Made by a program: the position numbers and the translations under genes. 64,000 bases of DNA from Maribellus sp. CM-23 (GTDB lineage: Bacteria > Bacteroidota > Bacteroidia > Bacteroidales > Prolixibacteraceae). The stretch covers positions 496,001 through 560,000 of the forward strand of contig NZ_JADWYJ010000005.1 of assembly GCF_021354595.1 (NCBI RefSeq). The letters are read 5' to 3'. Below the pieces are notes generated by a model. The model did not search any database. It saw nothing but the letters and a program-made list of their open reading frames with translations, and was not told the origin of the DNA. Shown in pieces: positions 1-7,891 of this stretch. Within the stretch, counting starts at the first letter, position 1. The number at the start of each line of letters is the position of its first letter.

Positions 1-93
1 AACGACGAACTGGTGTTTGATTACAAACTATCGGACGGGTTTACCAAAACCATGAATGCTACTTTTCTGATGAAAAAAATGGGGATTATTTAG
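1..93 (+). CDS. MutS-family DNA mismatch repair ATPase, C-terminal fragment
   Basis: An open frame enters from the left edge and stops at TAG (91-93). Its 30 residues, containing FDYKLSDGFTK and NATFLMKKMGII, resemble the extreme C-terminus of the MutS-family ATPases of Bacteroidota, where an FDYKL-like strand is followed by a short helix ending in MGI. Only the tail is visible, so the ATPase site cannot be checked and the subfamily (MutS1, MutS2 or the shorter MutS-like group) is open. Identification rests on recalled family resemblance. Confidence 0.6.
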   Translation, partial: NDELVFDYKLSDGFTKTMNATFLMKKMGII

Positions 94-477
94 AGTTGTA
101 TCTGGTTTGTTTGCGTAAGCAGATATTCCGAAAAATCGGTATTTCCTATAAACTTTTGCTTCTTTGAGTATCGTTTCGATTGCCGCTTTGGCAGCAGTTG
201 AATAAATTATCAAGAATGGCGGGGAGCTTTCCTTTTAATGCGACTCTTTCTCTTATTTTCTCTTTATTTGAGTGCTTTTCAGGAGGATTCTTATTCACTA
301 TTTTTCAACTAATCATTGTTAGTTAATGAAGCCGCCAAAAAGGCAAAATACAGGTTGATTTAATTATATTTGTGGCAATCCGGTGAACTCCGCAGTTATT
401 TGAAATACAGCATTCCCCAGATAAATTTCAATAATGTCGGCGTTCTGTATCCGGAATATAAATCTGGAAATTAGGTT
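94..477. other. Intergenic region before parE, no gene supported
   Basis: This 384-base AT-rich stretch holds no convincing gene. A minus-strand open frame of 61 codons at 28-213 runs over the MutS tail and has no recognisable product. A perfect TAnnTTTG element lies at 365-372. No Rho-independent terminator with a clear T tract was found after the MutS-like gene. Confidence 0.5.
365..372 (+). promoter_or_regulatory. Candidate -7 promoter element for parE
   Basis: TATATTTG fits the Bacteroidota -7 consensus TAnnTTTG. There is no TTG at the expected 19-21 base spacing upstream, so this is a half-supported promoter. It would give a leader of about 100 nt before parE. Confidence 0.35.
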
Positions 478-2313
478 ATGAGCGCAAACTACGACGAAGG
501 AACTATTAAAACCTTAGATTGGCAGGAACACATCCGGAGGCGTCCGGGTATGTACATTGGGAAACTTGGCGACGGGTCATCAGCCGACGATGGTATTTAT
601 GTGCTGTTGAAGGAAGTGATGGACAACTCGATCGATGAGTTTATGATGGGCTTTGGTAAAAAGATCGTGGTGAATGTGGATCAGGACAGGGTCACCATTC
701 GCGACTATGGCCGTGGCATACCTCTCGGAAAACTGGTGGACGTGGTCAGTAAAATGAATACCGGAGCCAAATACGACAACAAGGTTTTCAAAAAATCAGT
801 AGGATTAAACGGTGTTGGGATTAAAGCAGTAAACGCGCTTTCGTCCGATTTTACGATCAAGGCCGTTCGCGAAGGGGTAGCAAAAGAAGTTTATTTCAGC
901 AAGGGCATCAAGCAGGGTGAAAAAGATCTTCAGGGTGTTCCGGAGGAAAACGGAACAGAAGTAACTTTTATTCCCGATGTAACCGTGTTCAAAAAGTACC
1001 GCTACATCAGCGACTACATTGTGAACATGATGAAAAACTATACTTTCCTGAATTCGGGACTTTCTGTGGAATTCAACGGAGAGCGTTTTTATTCGCGTAA
1101 CGGGCTGCGCGACCTGTTGGAAGAGAACATGGACCATGACCCAATTTACCCAATTATACATTTAAGAGGAGAAGATATTGAGGTGGCCATAACGCATGGA
1201 AACCAATATGGGGAGGACTATTATTCGTTCGTTAACGGACAACACACGACCCAGGGGGGAACCCACTTACAGGCTTTTCGCGAGGTACTGGTAAAAACGA
1301 TCAGAGATTTTTACAAGAAGGAATTTGATCCGTCAGACATTCGTGCATCGATTGTGGCGGCCATCAGTATTAAGGTTGAGGAGCCTGTATTTGAGTCGCA
1401 AACCAAAACCAAACTTGGTTCCAGAGATATTGGTCCCGACGGGCCTTCGGTAAGAGCACACGTCGGTAATTTCTTGCAAAAGGAACTGGATAACTTTTTG
1501 CACAAAAATCCGGATACGGCAGAAGTGCTGCACCGCCGGATTGTGGAGTCGGAAAGAGAGCGAAAAGCCATTTCCGGGATTAAAAAACTGGCCAAACAAC
1601 GGGCTAAAAAGGCCAATCTTCACAACAAAAAGCTGCGCGATTGCCGGGTGCATTTCAACAGCTCTCACGAACAGAAAGAAGCTTCGAGCATTTTTATTAC
1701 CGAGGGTGACTCGGCCAGTGGTTCCATTACCAAATCCAGAAACGTAAATACACAAGCCGTATTTAGTTTGAGGGGTAAGCCATTGAATACTTTTGGCTTA
1801 ACCAAAAAAGTGGTATACGAAAACGAAGAGTTTAATTTGTTGCAGGCCGCGCTGAATATCGAAGACAGCATGGAAGACCTTCGTTACAACAAAGTGATTA
1901 TCGCAACCGATGCCGACGTTGACGGAATGCACATCCGTTTGCTGCTGATCACCTTCTTTTTGCAGTTTTTCCCGGAACTGATCAAAAAGGGGCACGTGTT
2001 TATTTTGCAGACTCCTTTGTTCAGGGTGCGAAACAAGCAAAAAACCATTTACTGCTACTCGGAAACCGAGAAACAGGCAGCCATTGATCAGTTGAGAGGA
2101 AAACCGGAGATTACCCGCTTTAAAGGATTGGGAGAGATTTCGCCCGACGAGTTCCAGAATTTTATTGGCGATGACATTCGCCTGGATCCGGTGCAGATGA
2201 AAAAGCACGAATCGGTATCGCAAATGCTGGAATTTTACATGGGAAAAAACACACCCGAGCGTCAGGACTTCATTATTGATAACCTGTACGTTGAAAAAGA
2301 CGAAGTGGCTTAA
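478..2313 (+). CDS. parE: DNA topoisomerase IV subunit B (ParE)
   Basis: This is the ATPase subunit of a type IIA topoisomerase, which with ParC decatenates and relaxes DNA. The 611 residues show the GHKL ATPase motifs in order: KEVMDNSIDEF (about 45-55), DYGRGIP (76-82) and GLNGVGIKAVN (about 109-119). The TOPRIM part follows with ITEGDSASG (about 406), RGKPLN, the metal-binding DADVDG (about 479) and RFKGLGE. The length lacks the insert of proteobacterial GyrB and fits Bacteroidota ParE. parC starts 49 bases downstream on the same strand, which argues for topoisomerase IV rather than gyrase. The ATG at 478 places the RRPGMYIG motif at the usual distance from the N-terminus. No Shine-Dalgarno sequence is seen, as is usual for the phylum. 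Confidence 0.92.
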   Translation: MSANYDEGTIKTLDWQEHIRRRPGMYIGKLGDGSSADDGIYVLLKEVMDNSIDEFMMGFGKKIVVNVDQDRVTIRDYGRGIPLGKLVDVVSKMNTGAKYDNKVFKKSVGLNGVGIKAVNALSSDFTIKAVREGVAKEVYFSKGIKQGEKDLQGVPEENGTEVTFIPDVTVFKKYRYISDYIVNMMKNYTFLNSGLSVEFNGERFYSRNGLRDLLEENMDHDPIYPIIHLRGEDIEVAITHGNQYGEDYYSFVNGQHTTQGGTHLQAFREVLVKTIRDFYKKEFDPSDIRASIVAAISIKVEEPVFESQTKTKLGSRDIGPDGPSVRAHVGNFLQKELDNFLHKNPDTAEVLHRRIVESERERKAISGIKKLAKQRAKKANLHNKKLRDCRVHFNSSHEQKEASSIFITEGDSASGSITKSRNVNTQAVFSLRGKPLNTFGLTKKVVYENEEFNLLQAALNIEDSMEDLRYNKVIIATDADVDGMHIRLLLITFFLQFFPELIKKGHVFILQTPLFRVRNKQKTIYCYSETEKQAAIDQLRGKPEITRFKGLGEISPDEFQNFIGDDIRLDPVQMKKHESVSQMLEFYMGKNTPERQDFIIDNLYVEKDEVA

Positions 2314-2322
2314 AAAAATAGA

Positions 2323-2352
2323 TTGGCCCGCGAGGGCAGACCGCTAATTTTG
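2323..2352 (+). promoter_or_regulatory. Promoter between parE and parC
   Basis: TTG at 2323-2325, 19 bases, then TAATTTTG at 2345-2352 matches the Bacteroidota promoter consensus in both boxes and in spacing. Transcription would begin about 7 bases further, nearly at the parC ATG (2363), giving an almost leaderless message. parC may thus be made both from read-through and from its own start. Confidence 0.5.
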
Positions 2353-2362
2353 AAGAGAAAGA

Positions 2363-4984
2363 ATGTCAGAAGAGAATTTGAATCAGGAAGAAATTCAGGA
2401 CGATAACACGCCGGAGGAAATCACTTATTTGTCGGGGATGTACCGCAACTGGTTTCTCGACTATGCTTCGTATGTAATTCTTGAACGTGCCGTCCCTTAC
2501 ATAAACGACGGACTGAAGCCTGTGCAGCGACGTATTTTGCACGCCATGCGCGAGATGGACGATGGTCGTTACAACAAGGTAGCCAACGTTATCGGGCAAA
2601 CCATGCAATATCACCCCCACGGAGATGCTTCCATTGGTGATGCAATCGTTCAATTGGGGCAGAAGGAACTTTTGATTGATACGCAGGGAAACTGGGGAAA
2701 CATCCTAACGGGCGATGGGGCTGCTGCTCCCCGATACATTGAAGCACGTTTGTCGAAATTTGCGCTCGAAGTTCTTTTCAATCCAAAAACAACCGAGTGG
2801 AAGCTTTCGTACGATGGGCGTAAACGCGAGCCGGTAACACTTCCGGTGAAGTTCCCGTTGTTGCTGGCACAGGGAGTAGAAGGTATCGCTGTGGGGCTTG
2901 CCTCCAAGTTGTTCCCGCATAACTTTAACGAACTGCTGGATGCTTCTATCTGTTACCTGAAAGGTCAGGATTTTGTGCTTTATCCTGACTTTCCGACAGG
3001 TGGCTCGGCCGACTTTAGTAAATACAACGATGGAGTTCGCGGAGGTACGATTAAAGTACGGGCGAAAATCGAAAAACAGGACAACAAGACCCTGGTTATT
3101 ACCGAAATCCCTTTCAGTAAAAATACCACTTCACTGATCGAGTCGATTATCAAGGCCAACGAAAAAGGTAAGATTAAGATCAAGCGGATCGACGATAATA
3201 CGGCAGCAAACGTTGAGATCCTGGTGCATCTGGCTCCGGGTGTTTCATCCGATAAAACCATTGACGCGCTGTATGCCTTTACTGATTGTGAGGTTTCGCT
3301 GGCGCCCAACTCCTGTATCATCGAAAACGACAAACCGTTGTTTATTGGCGTTTCCAAGATATTAAAACGATCGGCCGACAGCACCCTGGAACTTCTGAAA
3401 CTGGAGCTTGAGATCAGGAAGTTCGAACTGGAAGAACAATGGCATTCTTTGTCGCTTGAGAAAATATTTATTGAAGAGCGCATTTACAAGGATAAGAAGT
3501 TTGAAGAATCTGAGAACATGGACATGGCGATCGCACACATCGATCAGCGTCTTGATCCGTGGAAACCAAAGCTAAGAAGAGAAATTACGCGTGATGATAT
3601 TCTTAAGCTGATGGAAATCAGGATGGCGCGTATCCTGAAATTCAATACCGACAAAGCCAACGATCAGCTACAGGCCATTGAAGACGAGATTGCAGAAGTG
3701 CTGAACGACATTGAAAACATTGTACCGTTCACCATCAAATGGTTCCAGCACCTGAAAGATAAATACGGGAAGAACTTTCCGCGAAAAACCGAAATCCGGA
3801 GTTTTGAAAGCATTGTCGCGACCAAAGTGGTAGTGAACAACGAAAAACTCTATCTCGACAGGAACGAAGGATTTATTGGAACTTCGCTGAAAAAAGCAGA
3901 ATACGTTTGCGACTGTTCCGATATCGACGACATCATTGTGTTCCACCGCGATGGCAAATATTTCATCTCGAAGGTTTCAGACAAAGCCTTTATCGGGAAA
4001 AATCCATTGCACGTGGCAGTTTTCAAAAAGAACGACAAGCGTACCATTTACAACGTGGTTTACAAAGACGGTGAGTCGGGTGTTTTTTACATGAAACGCT
4101 TTTCGGTAACCGGTGTAACCCGCGACAAAGAATACAATCTGACCAAGGAAACTAAGGGATCGAGGATTGCTTATTTTTCGGCCAACCCCAACGGAGAAGC
4201 TGAAACATTGCGGGTGGTGTTAAAACCCAAACCGCGTATTAAAAAGCTGATTTTTGAAGTCGACCTTGGGGAGCTGGCCATCAAAGGCCGTCAGTCGATG
4301 GGGAACATTCTTACCAAGTACGATGTCCATAAAATCTCGCTGAAGGAAAAAGGTGTTTCTACTCTGGGTGGCCGCAAGATCTGGTTCGATCCCGATGTTT
4401 TACGTTTGAATGCCGATAGCCGCGGAGTTTTCCTGGGCGAGTTCTCGGGAGAAGATGAGATCCTGGTTATCTACAAAAACGGGGAATTCCAGTTGTACAA
4501 TTACGATCTGAGCAACCACTTTGGCGATAATATTCTCACCATCGAAAAATTCGACAAACGGAAAGTCCTTTCTGCGGTTTATTTTGACGCCGAACAGCAG
4601 TTTTACTATGTGAAACGTTTCGAAATTGATGAACCGGAAGGGAAGCTGGTCCGTTTTATCGGTGAACATCCCGACAATAAACTGGTTAGTATTACCTGGG
4701 TGCATTATCCGCGTTTGGAGATCACCTTCGGCGGGAAGAATGAAGAGCGGGAAAATGAAATTATAGAAGTGGCTGAGTTTATTGGCGTAAAATCGTGGAA
4801 AGCAAAGGGGAAACGTCTGTCAACTTACGAAGTAAAGGACATTACGGAGCTTGAACCGGTAATCAAGGATGAGGACGATCGTCCTGAGCCTGATGAGATT
4901 AACCAAGATATTGACGATATTCCGTTTGAGGTAAACCAGCCGAAGAAGGAAGACGACAATTCAAACCAGATGTCACTTTTCTAG
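2363..4984 (+). CDS. parC: DNA topoisomerase IV subunit A (ParC)
   Basis: This is the DNA breakage and rejoining subunit of topoisomerase IV, partner of the upstream ParE. The 873 residues begin with the winged-helix breakage domain: LKPVQRRILHAM (about 51-62), the quinolone-determining stretch HPHGDASIGDA (about 84-94), and the catalytic tyrosine Tyr125 in APRYIEARL. A coiled-coil tower region follows (about 340-470). The C-terminal half is a beta-pinwheel-like DNA-wrapping domain with no clear GyrA box. The end is acidic and low in complexity and finishes NQMSLF. The length is typical of the Bacteroidota GyrA/ParC-like protein paired with ParE. A near-consensus promoter lies just before the ATG. 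Confidence 0.9.
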   Translation: MSEENLNQEEIQDDNTPEEITYLSGMYRNWFLDYASYVILERAVPYINDGLKPVQRRILHAMREMDDGRYNKVANVIGQTMQYHPHGDASIGDAIVQLGQKELLIDTQGNWGNILTGDGAAAPRYIEARLSKFALEVLFNPKTTEWKLSYDGRKREPVTLPVKFPLLLAQGVEGIAVGLASKLFPHNFNELLDASICYLKGQDFVLYPDFPTGGSADFSKYNDGVRGGTIKVRAKIEKQDNKTLVITEIPFSKNTTSLIESIIKANEKGKIKIKRIDDNTAANVEILVHLAPGVSSDKTIDALYAFTDCEVSLAPNSCIIENDKPLFIGVSKILKRSADSTLELLKLELEIRKFELEEQWHSLSLEKIFIEERIYKDKKFEESENMDMAIAHIDQRLDPWKPKLRREITRDDILKLMEIRMARILKFNTDKANDQLQAIEDEIAEVLNDIENIVPFTIKWFQHLKDKYGKNFPRKTEIRSFESIVATKVVVNNEKLYLDRNEGFIGTSLKKAEYVCDCSDIDDIIVFHRDGKYFISKVSDKAFIGKNPLHVAVFKKNDKRTIYNVVYKDGESGVFYMKRFSVTGVTRDKEYNLTKETKGSRIAYFSANPNGEAETLRVVLKPKPRIKKLIFEVDLGELAIKGRQSMGNILTKYDVHKISLKEKGVSTLGGRKIWFDPDVLRLNADSRGVFLGEFSGEDEILVIYKNGEFQLYNYDLSNHFGDNILTIEKFDKRKVLSAVYFDAEQQFYYVKRFEIDEPEGKLVRFIGEHPDNKLVSITWVHYPRLEITFGGKNEERENEIIEVAEFIGVKSWKAKGKRLSTYEVKDITELEPVIKDEDDRPEPDEINQDIDDIPFEVNQPKKEDDNSNQMSLF

Positions 4985-5003
4985 TTCAACTAAATTATTT
5001 TGG

Positions 5004-5504
5004 ATGAGAGTTTATTTGATCGGATACATGGGGAGTGGAAAATCCACGTTGGGCAGAAGATTGGCGAAGCATCTGGGCGTGCAGTTTGTGGATATGGATC
5101 ATTACATTGAAGAAAGAAACTGCAAAACCATTCCGCAAATTTTTGAGGAAGAGGGAGAAGCTGAATTCCGCAAAAAGGAACGAAAAGCCCTGGAAGAACT
5201 TTCTGAGTTCACCGACATTGTGATTGCTACCGGGGGAGGAGCGCCTTGTTTTTTCGACAACATCGATCTCATGAACAGCACCGGTAAAACCATTTATCTG
5301 AATATTGACCCAACCATTCTTGCGGATCGTTTGCTTCATTCGAAAACCGAGCGCCCGCTAATTAAAGGAAAATCGCGCGACGAACTGGTCGCTTTTATCG
5401 ATGATACCTTAAAAAAGCGAAACGAGTTTTATATGCAGGCAAAATATCAGATTACCATTCCTGATGTAGAACTGGCTTCGGTGGAAGAACAGTTGAAGGC
5501 TTAA
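5004..5504 (+). CDS. aroK: Shikimate kinase
   Basis: It phosphorylates shikimate at the 3-hydroxyl with ATP, the fifth step of chorismate and aromatic amino acid synthesis, in the cytoplasm. The 166 residues carry a Walker A loop GYMGSGKST (7-15), the shikimate-binding Asp in VDMDHYIEE (about 30-38), the ATGGGAP glycine stretch (about 76-82) and the lid arginine in ERPLIKGK. Size and motif order are those of AroK/AroL. It starts 19 bases after the parC stop and probably lies on the same transcript. A strong terminator follows. Confidence 0.93.
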   Translation: MRVYLIGYMGSGKSTLGRRLAKHLGVQFVDMDHYIEERNCKTIPQIFEEEGEAEFRKKERKALEELSEFTDIVIATGGGAPCFFDNIDLMNSTGKTIYLNIDPTILADRLLHSKTERPLIKGKSRDELVAFIDDTLKKRNEFYMQAKYQITIPDVELASVEEQLKA

Positions 5505-5605
5505 ATCGGATTATTTTAAATCCATCGTTTCGGGTACTTTGGTTAAGCGAAGAAAGTAATCCCCACACCTGTTGGAACGTAAATACATAAGAAAATAAAT
5601 AGGAA

Positions 5606-5630
5606 AGGTTCTTTTAAAAGAGCCTTTTTT
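5606..5630 (+). terminator. Rho-independent terminator after aroK
   Basis: The ten-base arms AGGTTCTTTT and AAAAGAGCCT pair with one G-U and run directly into a T tract (5626-5630). The TTG at 5632, the furthest upstream start of the next gene, lies just behind this tract, which argues for a later start. Confidence 0.75.
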
Positions 5631-5655
5631 CTTGCCCTCATTTATTGTATATTCC

Positions 5656-7311
5656 ATGATTGAAAATGAAACTCTTATGCCAACGGTAGCACAGCAATTT
5701 GCGCACACCTTACGCGATATAGGCGTGCGTTATGTATTTGGCGTTCCCAGTGGAAACATGATTGATTACATCGAGGCTCTTCGGGAGGAAGAGGGGATCG
5801 ATTTTGTGTTAGTGGGACACGAGGCTACAGCAGCCATCATGGCTGATGTTTGCGGGCGGATCACCGGAATTCCGGGAGTGTGTTTTGCCACTTTCGGGCC
5901 GGGGGCCACTAACTTAAGCACCGGTGTTGGAGAAGCCTTACTCGACCGCTCGCCGCTTCTTGCTTTTACCGACGAGATGCCCGATCATTTATTGAACCGG
6001 GTGGTGCAAATGAATGTCAATCATCAGCAGTTGTTTTTTCCGCTTACAAAACACAGCACGCGCATGAATGCCGGCAATGTGGAAGATATTATTTTGAAAG
6101 CGGCCGGCATTGCCACTTCCGATGTTCCGGGGCCGGTTCATATCGGAGTCCCCGCAGGTATCGGAGCACAGCTGGTTCAGGAGACTGGAACCGAACTGGA
6201 GTACCTGCGTGTGGAGAAAAAACGATGGTCTCCTTTGGTGCCCGAGCAGGTCCGAAAAATAGAAAGGCTTTGGAGGAAAAGTGAAAAGCCGGTTTTGGCT
6301 GTAGGAATGGCAGCGGTGCGGGCCGGGGTAAAGGATTTGATTGTTGAGTTGGCAGAGAAAAACAATATTCCGGTGGTATTAACTCCCATGGCAAAAGGCA
6401 TTTTTCCTGAAGATCATCCTCTTTATGCTGGAGTGCTGTTTCATGCTTTGTCGGATGTGGTTGCGGAAACGCATGGCGAAGCTGATTTGGTTGTCGGGAT
6501 TGGTTACGATCCGGTAGAGTTTAACTATGAAGATTGGATGCCGGCGGTTCCCTTGATTCATATTGATGAAAAAGAAGCCGATGTAGATACCGGAAAACTT
6601 CGTGAGGTTTTGAATGTAAGCGGAAACATTGAGATGGCTTTGCGGGAGTTGCTAAAACTAAACAGCCCATCAAAAAAGTGGGACCGGGATGAATTGGCAG
6701 AACGAAAACGCAGGATGTTTCAAAAGTTGTTGCCGCCACCTGAAACTTTTGGGCCGCGGGCAATTCTGCACGAGCTAAGAGAAACCTTGCCCCCGGAAGG
6801 GATTTTGACCGTGGACGTTGGGGCTCATCTGCATTTGCTGGGGCAGCAGTGGAGAACGCCCTCACCCGAAAAATTGTTGATGACAAACGGATGGTCGGGG
6901 ATGGGATTTGCGATTCCCGCGGCCATGGCTGCCAAGTTGAATCACCCTACGCTTCCGGTGGTCGCTTTGTTGGGCGATGGGGGTTTTTACATGACCGTTG
7001 GCGAGTTGGCAGCGGCAAAAAGGCTTCGTCTGAATATTGTGTTTGTAGTGATCTACGACCAAAGCCTGTCACTCATCCATATCAAACAGAAAAAGAAAGC
7101 TTACAACCCGCATTATGGAACCGATCTGGACTTGCTTGCCGAAGTATCCACCAACCATTATTTTGGAGTACCTGTTCTTCGGGCAACGGATCTTGGCACC
7201 TATAAACAAGCGCTCGAGACGGCATTTAGTACACAAGGACCGGTCGTGCTCGAAGTATTTGCCGATGCGGGCGAATACAGTGATTTGCTGCTTCGGCCAA
7301 ATCGAAGGTAA
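5656..7311 (+). CDS. Thiamine diphosphate-dependent enzyme, acetolactate synthase-like
   Basis: This is a three-domain ThDP enzyme of the acetolactate synthase / benzoylformate decarboxylase / sulfopyruvate decarboxylase superfamily. Its substrate cannot be told from sequence. The N-terminal Pyr domain has FGVPSGN and the catalytic glutamate in VGHEATAA (about residue 56). A central Rossmann-like domain and a C-terminal PP domain with LGDGGFYMTVGEL follow. The ThDP motif normally reads GDG-X24-NN; here the final pair is Tyr-Asp (VVIYDQ), so the second metal ligand would be Asp. No acetolactate synthase small subunit or ilv gene is adjacent. The open frame extends to a TTG at 5632 just behind the aroK terminator; ATG 5656 (551 aa) or ATG 5677 is preferred. 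It is a single gene between two intergenic regions. Confidence 0.7.
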   Translation: MIENETLMPTVAQQFAHTLRDIGVRYVFGVPSGNMIDYIEALREEEGIDFVLVGHEATAAIMADVCGRITGIPGVCFATFGPGATNLSTGVGEALLDRSPLLAFTDEMPDHLLNRVVQMNVNHQQLFFPLTKHSTRMNAGNVEDIILKAAGIATSDVPGPVHIGVPAGIGAQLVQETGTELEYLRVEKKRWSPLVPEQVRKIERLWRKSEKPVLAVGMAAVRAGVKDLIVELAEKNNIPVVLTPMAKGIFPEDHPLYAGVLFHALSDVVAETHGEADLVVGIGYDPVEFNYEDWMPAVPLIHIDEKEADVDTGKLREVLNVSGNIEMALRELLKLNSPSKKWDRDELAERKRRMFQKLLPPPETFGPRAILHELRETLPPEGILTVDVGAHLHLLGQQWRTPSPEKLLMTNGWSGMGFAIPAAMAAKLNHPTLPVVALLGDGGFYMTVGELAAAKRLRLNIVFVVIYDQSLSLIHIKQKKKAYNPHYGTDLDLLAEVSTNHYFGVPVLRATDLGTYKQALETAFSTQGPVVLEVFADAGEYSDLLLRPNRR

Positions 7312-7716
7312 ATGACAATTTCCTGTCAACGTAAATACTACATCTTTTACGGGATAGCCTCCGTTTTCCTTTATATGATGAGGTTCTCAGACCTTACATT
7401 AAGTGGGTTTTAAGTCACACGTATGTACGTAATTTCCTTTTAACTTATACGGAAAATTACGTACAGTTTGTTTGTAGCTTGGGTGCATAAATGCGCATTC
7501 TCTTAAAGTCAGCGAGATCAAAGAAACATTTCAAAAAACAGACTATTTACTCCTTTTTGCGGCAGTCTGTAACGTTTTTCATTTTCTGAGAGAACCATTT
7601 GGAATATAGACTATCCGTAAATTAGTGTTGGTCGTTGTGAGAAAATGTTCAATTATGAATAAAATGCAAAAAGGTGTTTAATTGGTATTTTTTTCTTGCA
7701 TTAATTGCGTAGTAAA
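7312..7716. other. Long intergenic region before the first giant gene
   Basis: No coding frame is supported here. It contains the long inverted repeat at 7425-7464 with TACGTAATTT cores and otherwise AT-rich unstructured sequence. No convincing terminator follows the ThDP gene. Confidence 0.5.
7425..7464. repeat. Inverted repeat with TACGTAATTT arms, candidate regulator site
   Basis: Arms GTACGTAATTTCC (7425-7437) and GGAAAATTACGTAC (7451-7464) are inverted copies that differ by one inserted base. The centre is 13 bases and there is no T tract, so an operator is more likely than a terminator. Related TACGTAA words recur at about 13980 and 14806 around the regulator gene. Confidence 0.45.
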
Positions 7717-7751
7717 CCTGATTGACAGCGGGGACACCCGTGTTGTAACTT
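7717..7751 (+). promoter_or_regulatory. Promoter of first giant gene, shared with its paralogue
   Basis: CCTGATTGAC (7717-7726) and GTTGTAACTT (7742-7751) recur with identical spacing before the second giant gene at 14872 and 14897. The TTG at 7722-7724 and TAACTTGC at 7746 lie 21 bases apart, resembling the -33 and -7 boxes of Bacteroidota. The shared word GCAGAACTT follows 24 bases later (7776-7784), then TTTACCCCG (7788-7796). The predicted leader is about 130 nt. Confidence 0.55.
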
Positions 7752-7849
7752 GCTTTAACGAGAATTGAACCGGAAGCAGAACTTGAATTTACCCCGTTTA
7801 TACTGCATAACCCGTTGCCTGATACTGTATTTGGACTATGTTTGAAGTG

Positions 7850-7890
7850 ATCTGATACTGTTAAAACGAACTTATTTTAATACATCAGAT
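7850..7890 (+). promoter_or_regulatory. Hairpin abutting the start codon of the first giant gene
   Basis: ATCTGAT (7850-7856) and ATCAGAT (7884-7890) are perfect inverted repeats. The 3' arm ends one base before the ATG at 7892. The second giant gene has the equivalent hairpin, so translation control of the pair is plausible (inference). Confidence 0.5.
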
Positions 7891-7891
7891 T

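Noticed and set aside
28..213. 61-codon minus-strand frame near the left edge
   Set aside because: It overlaps the end of the MutS-like gene in antisense and has no recognisable product or promoter.
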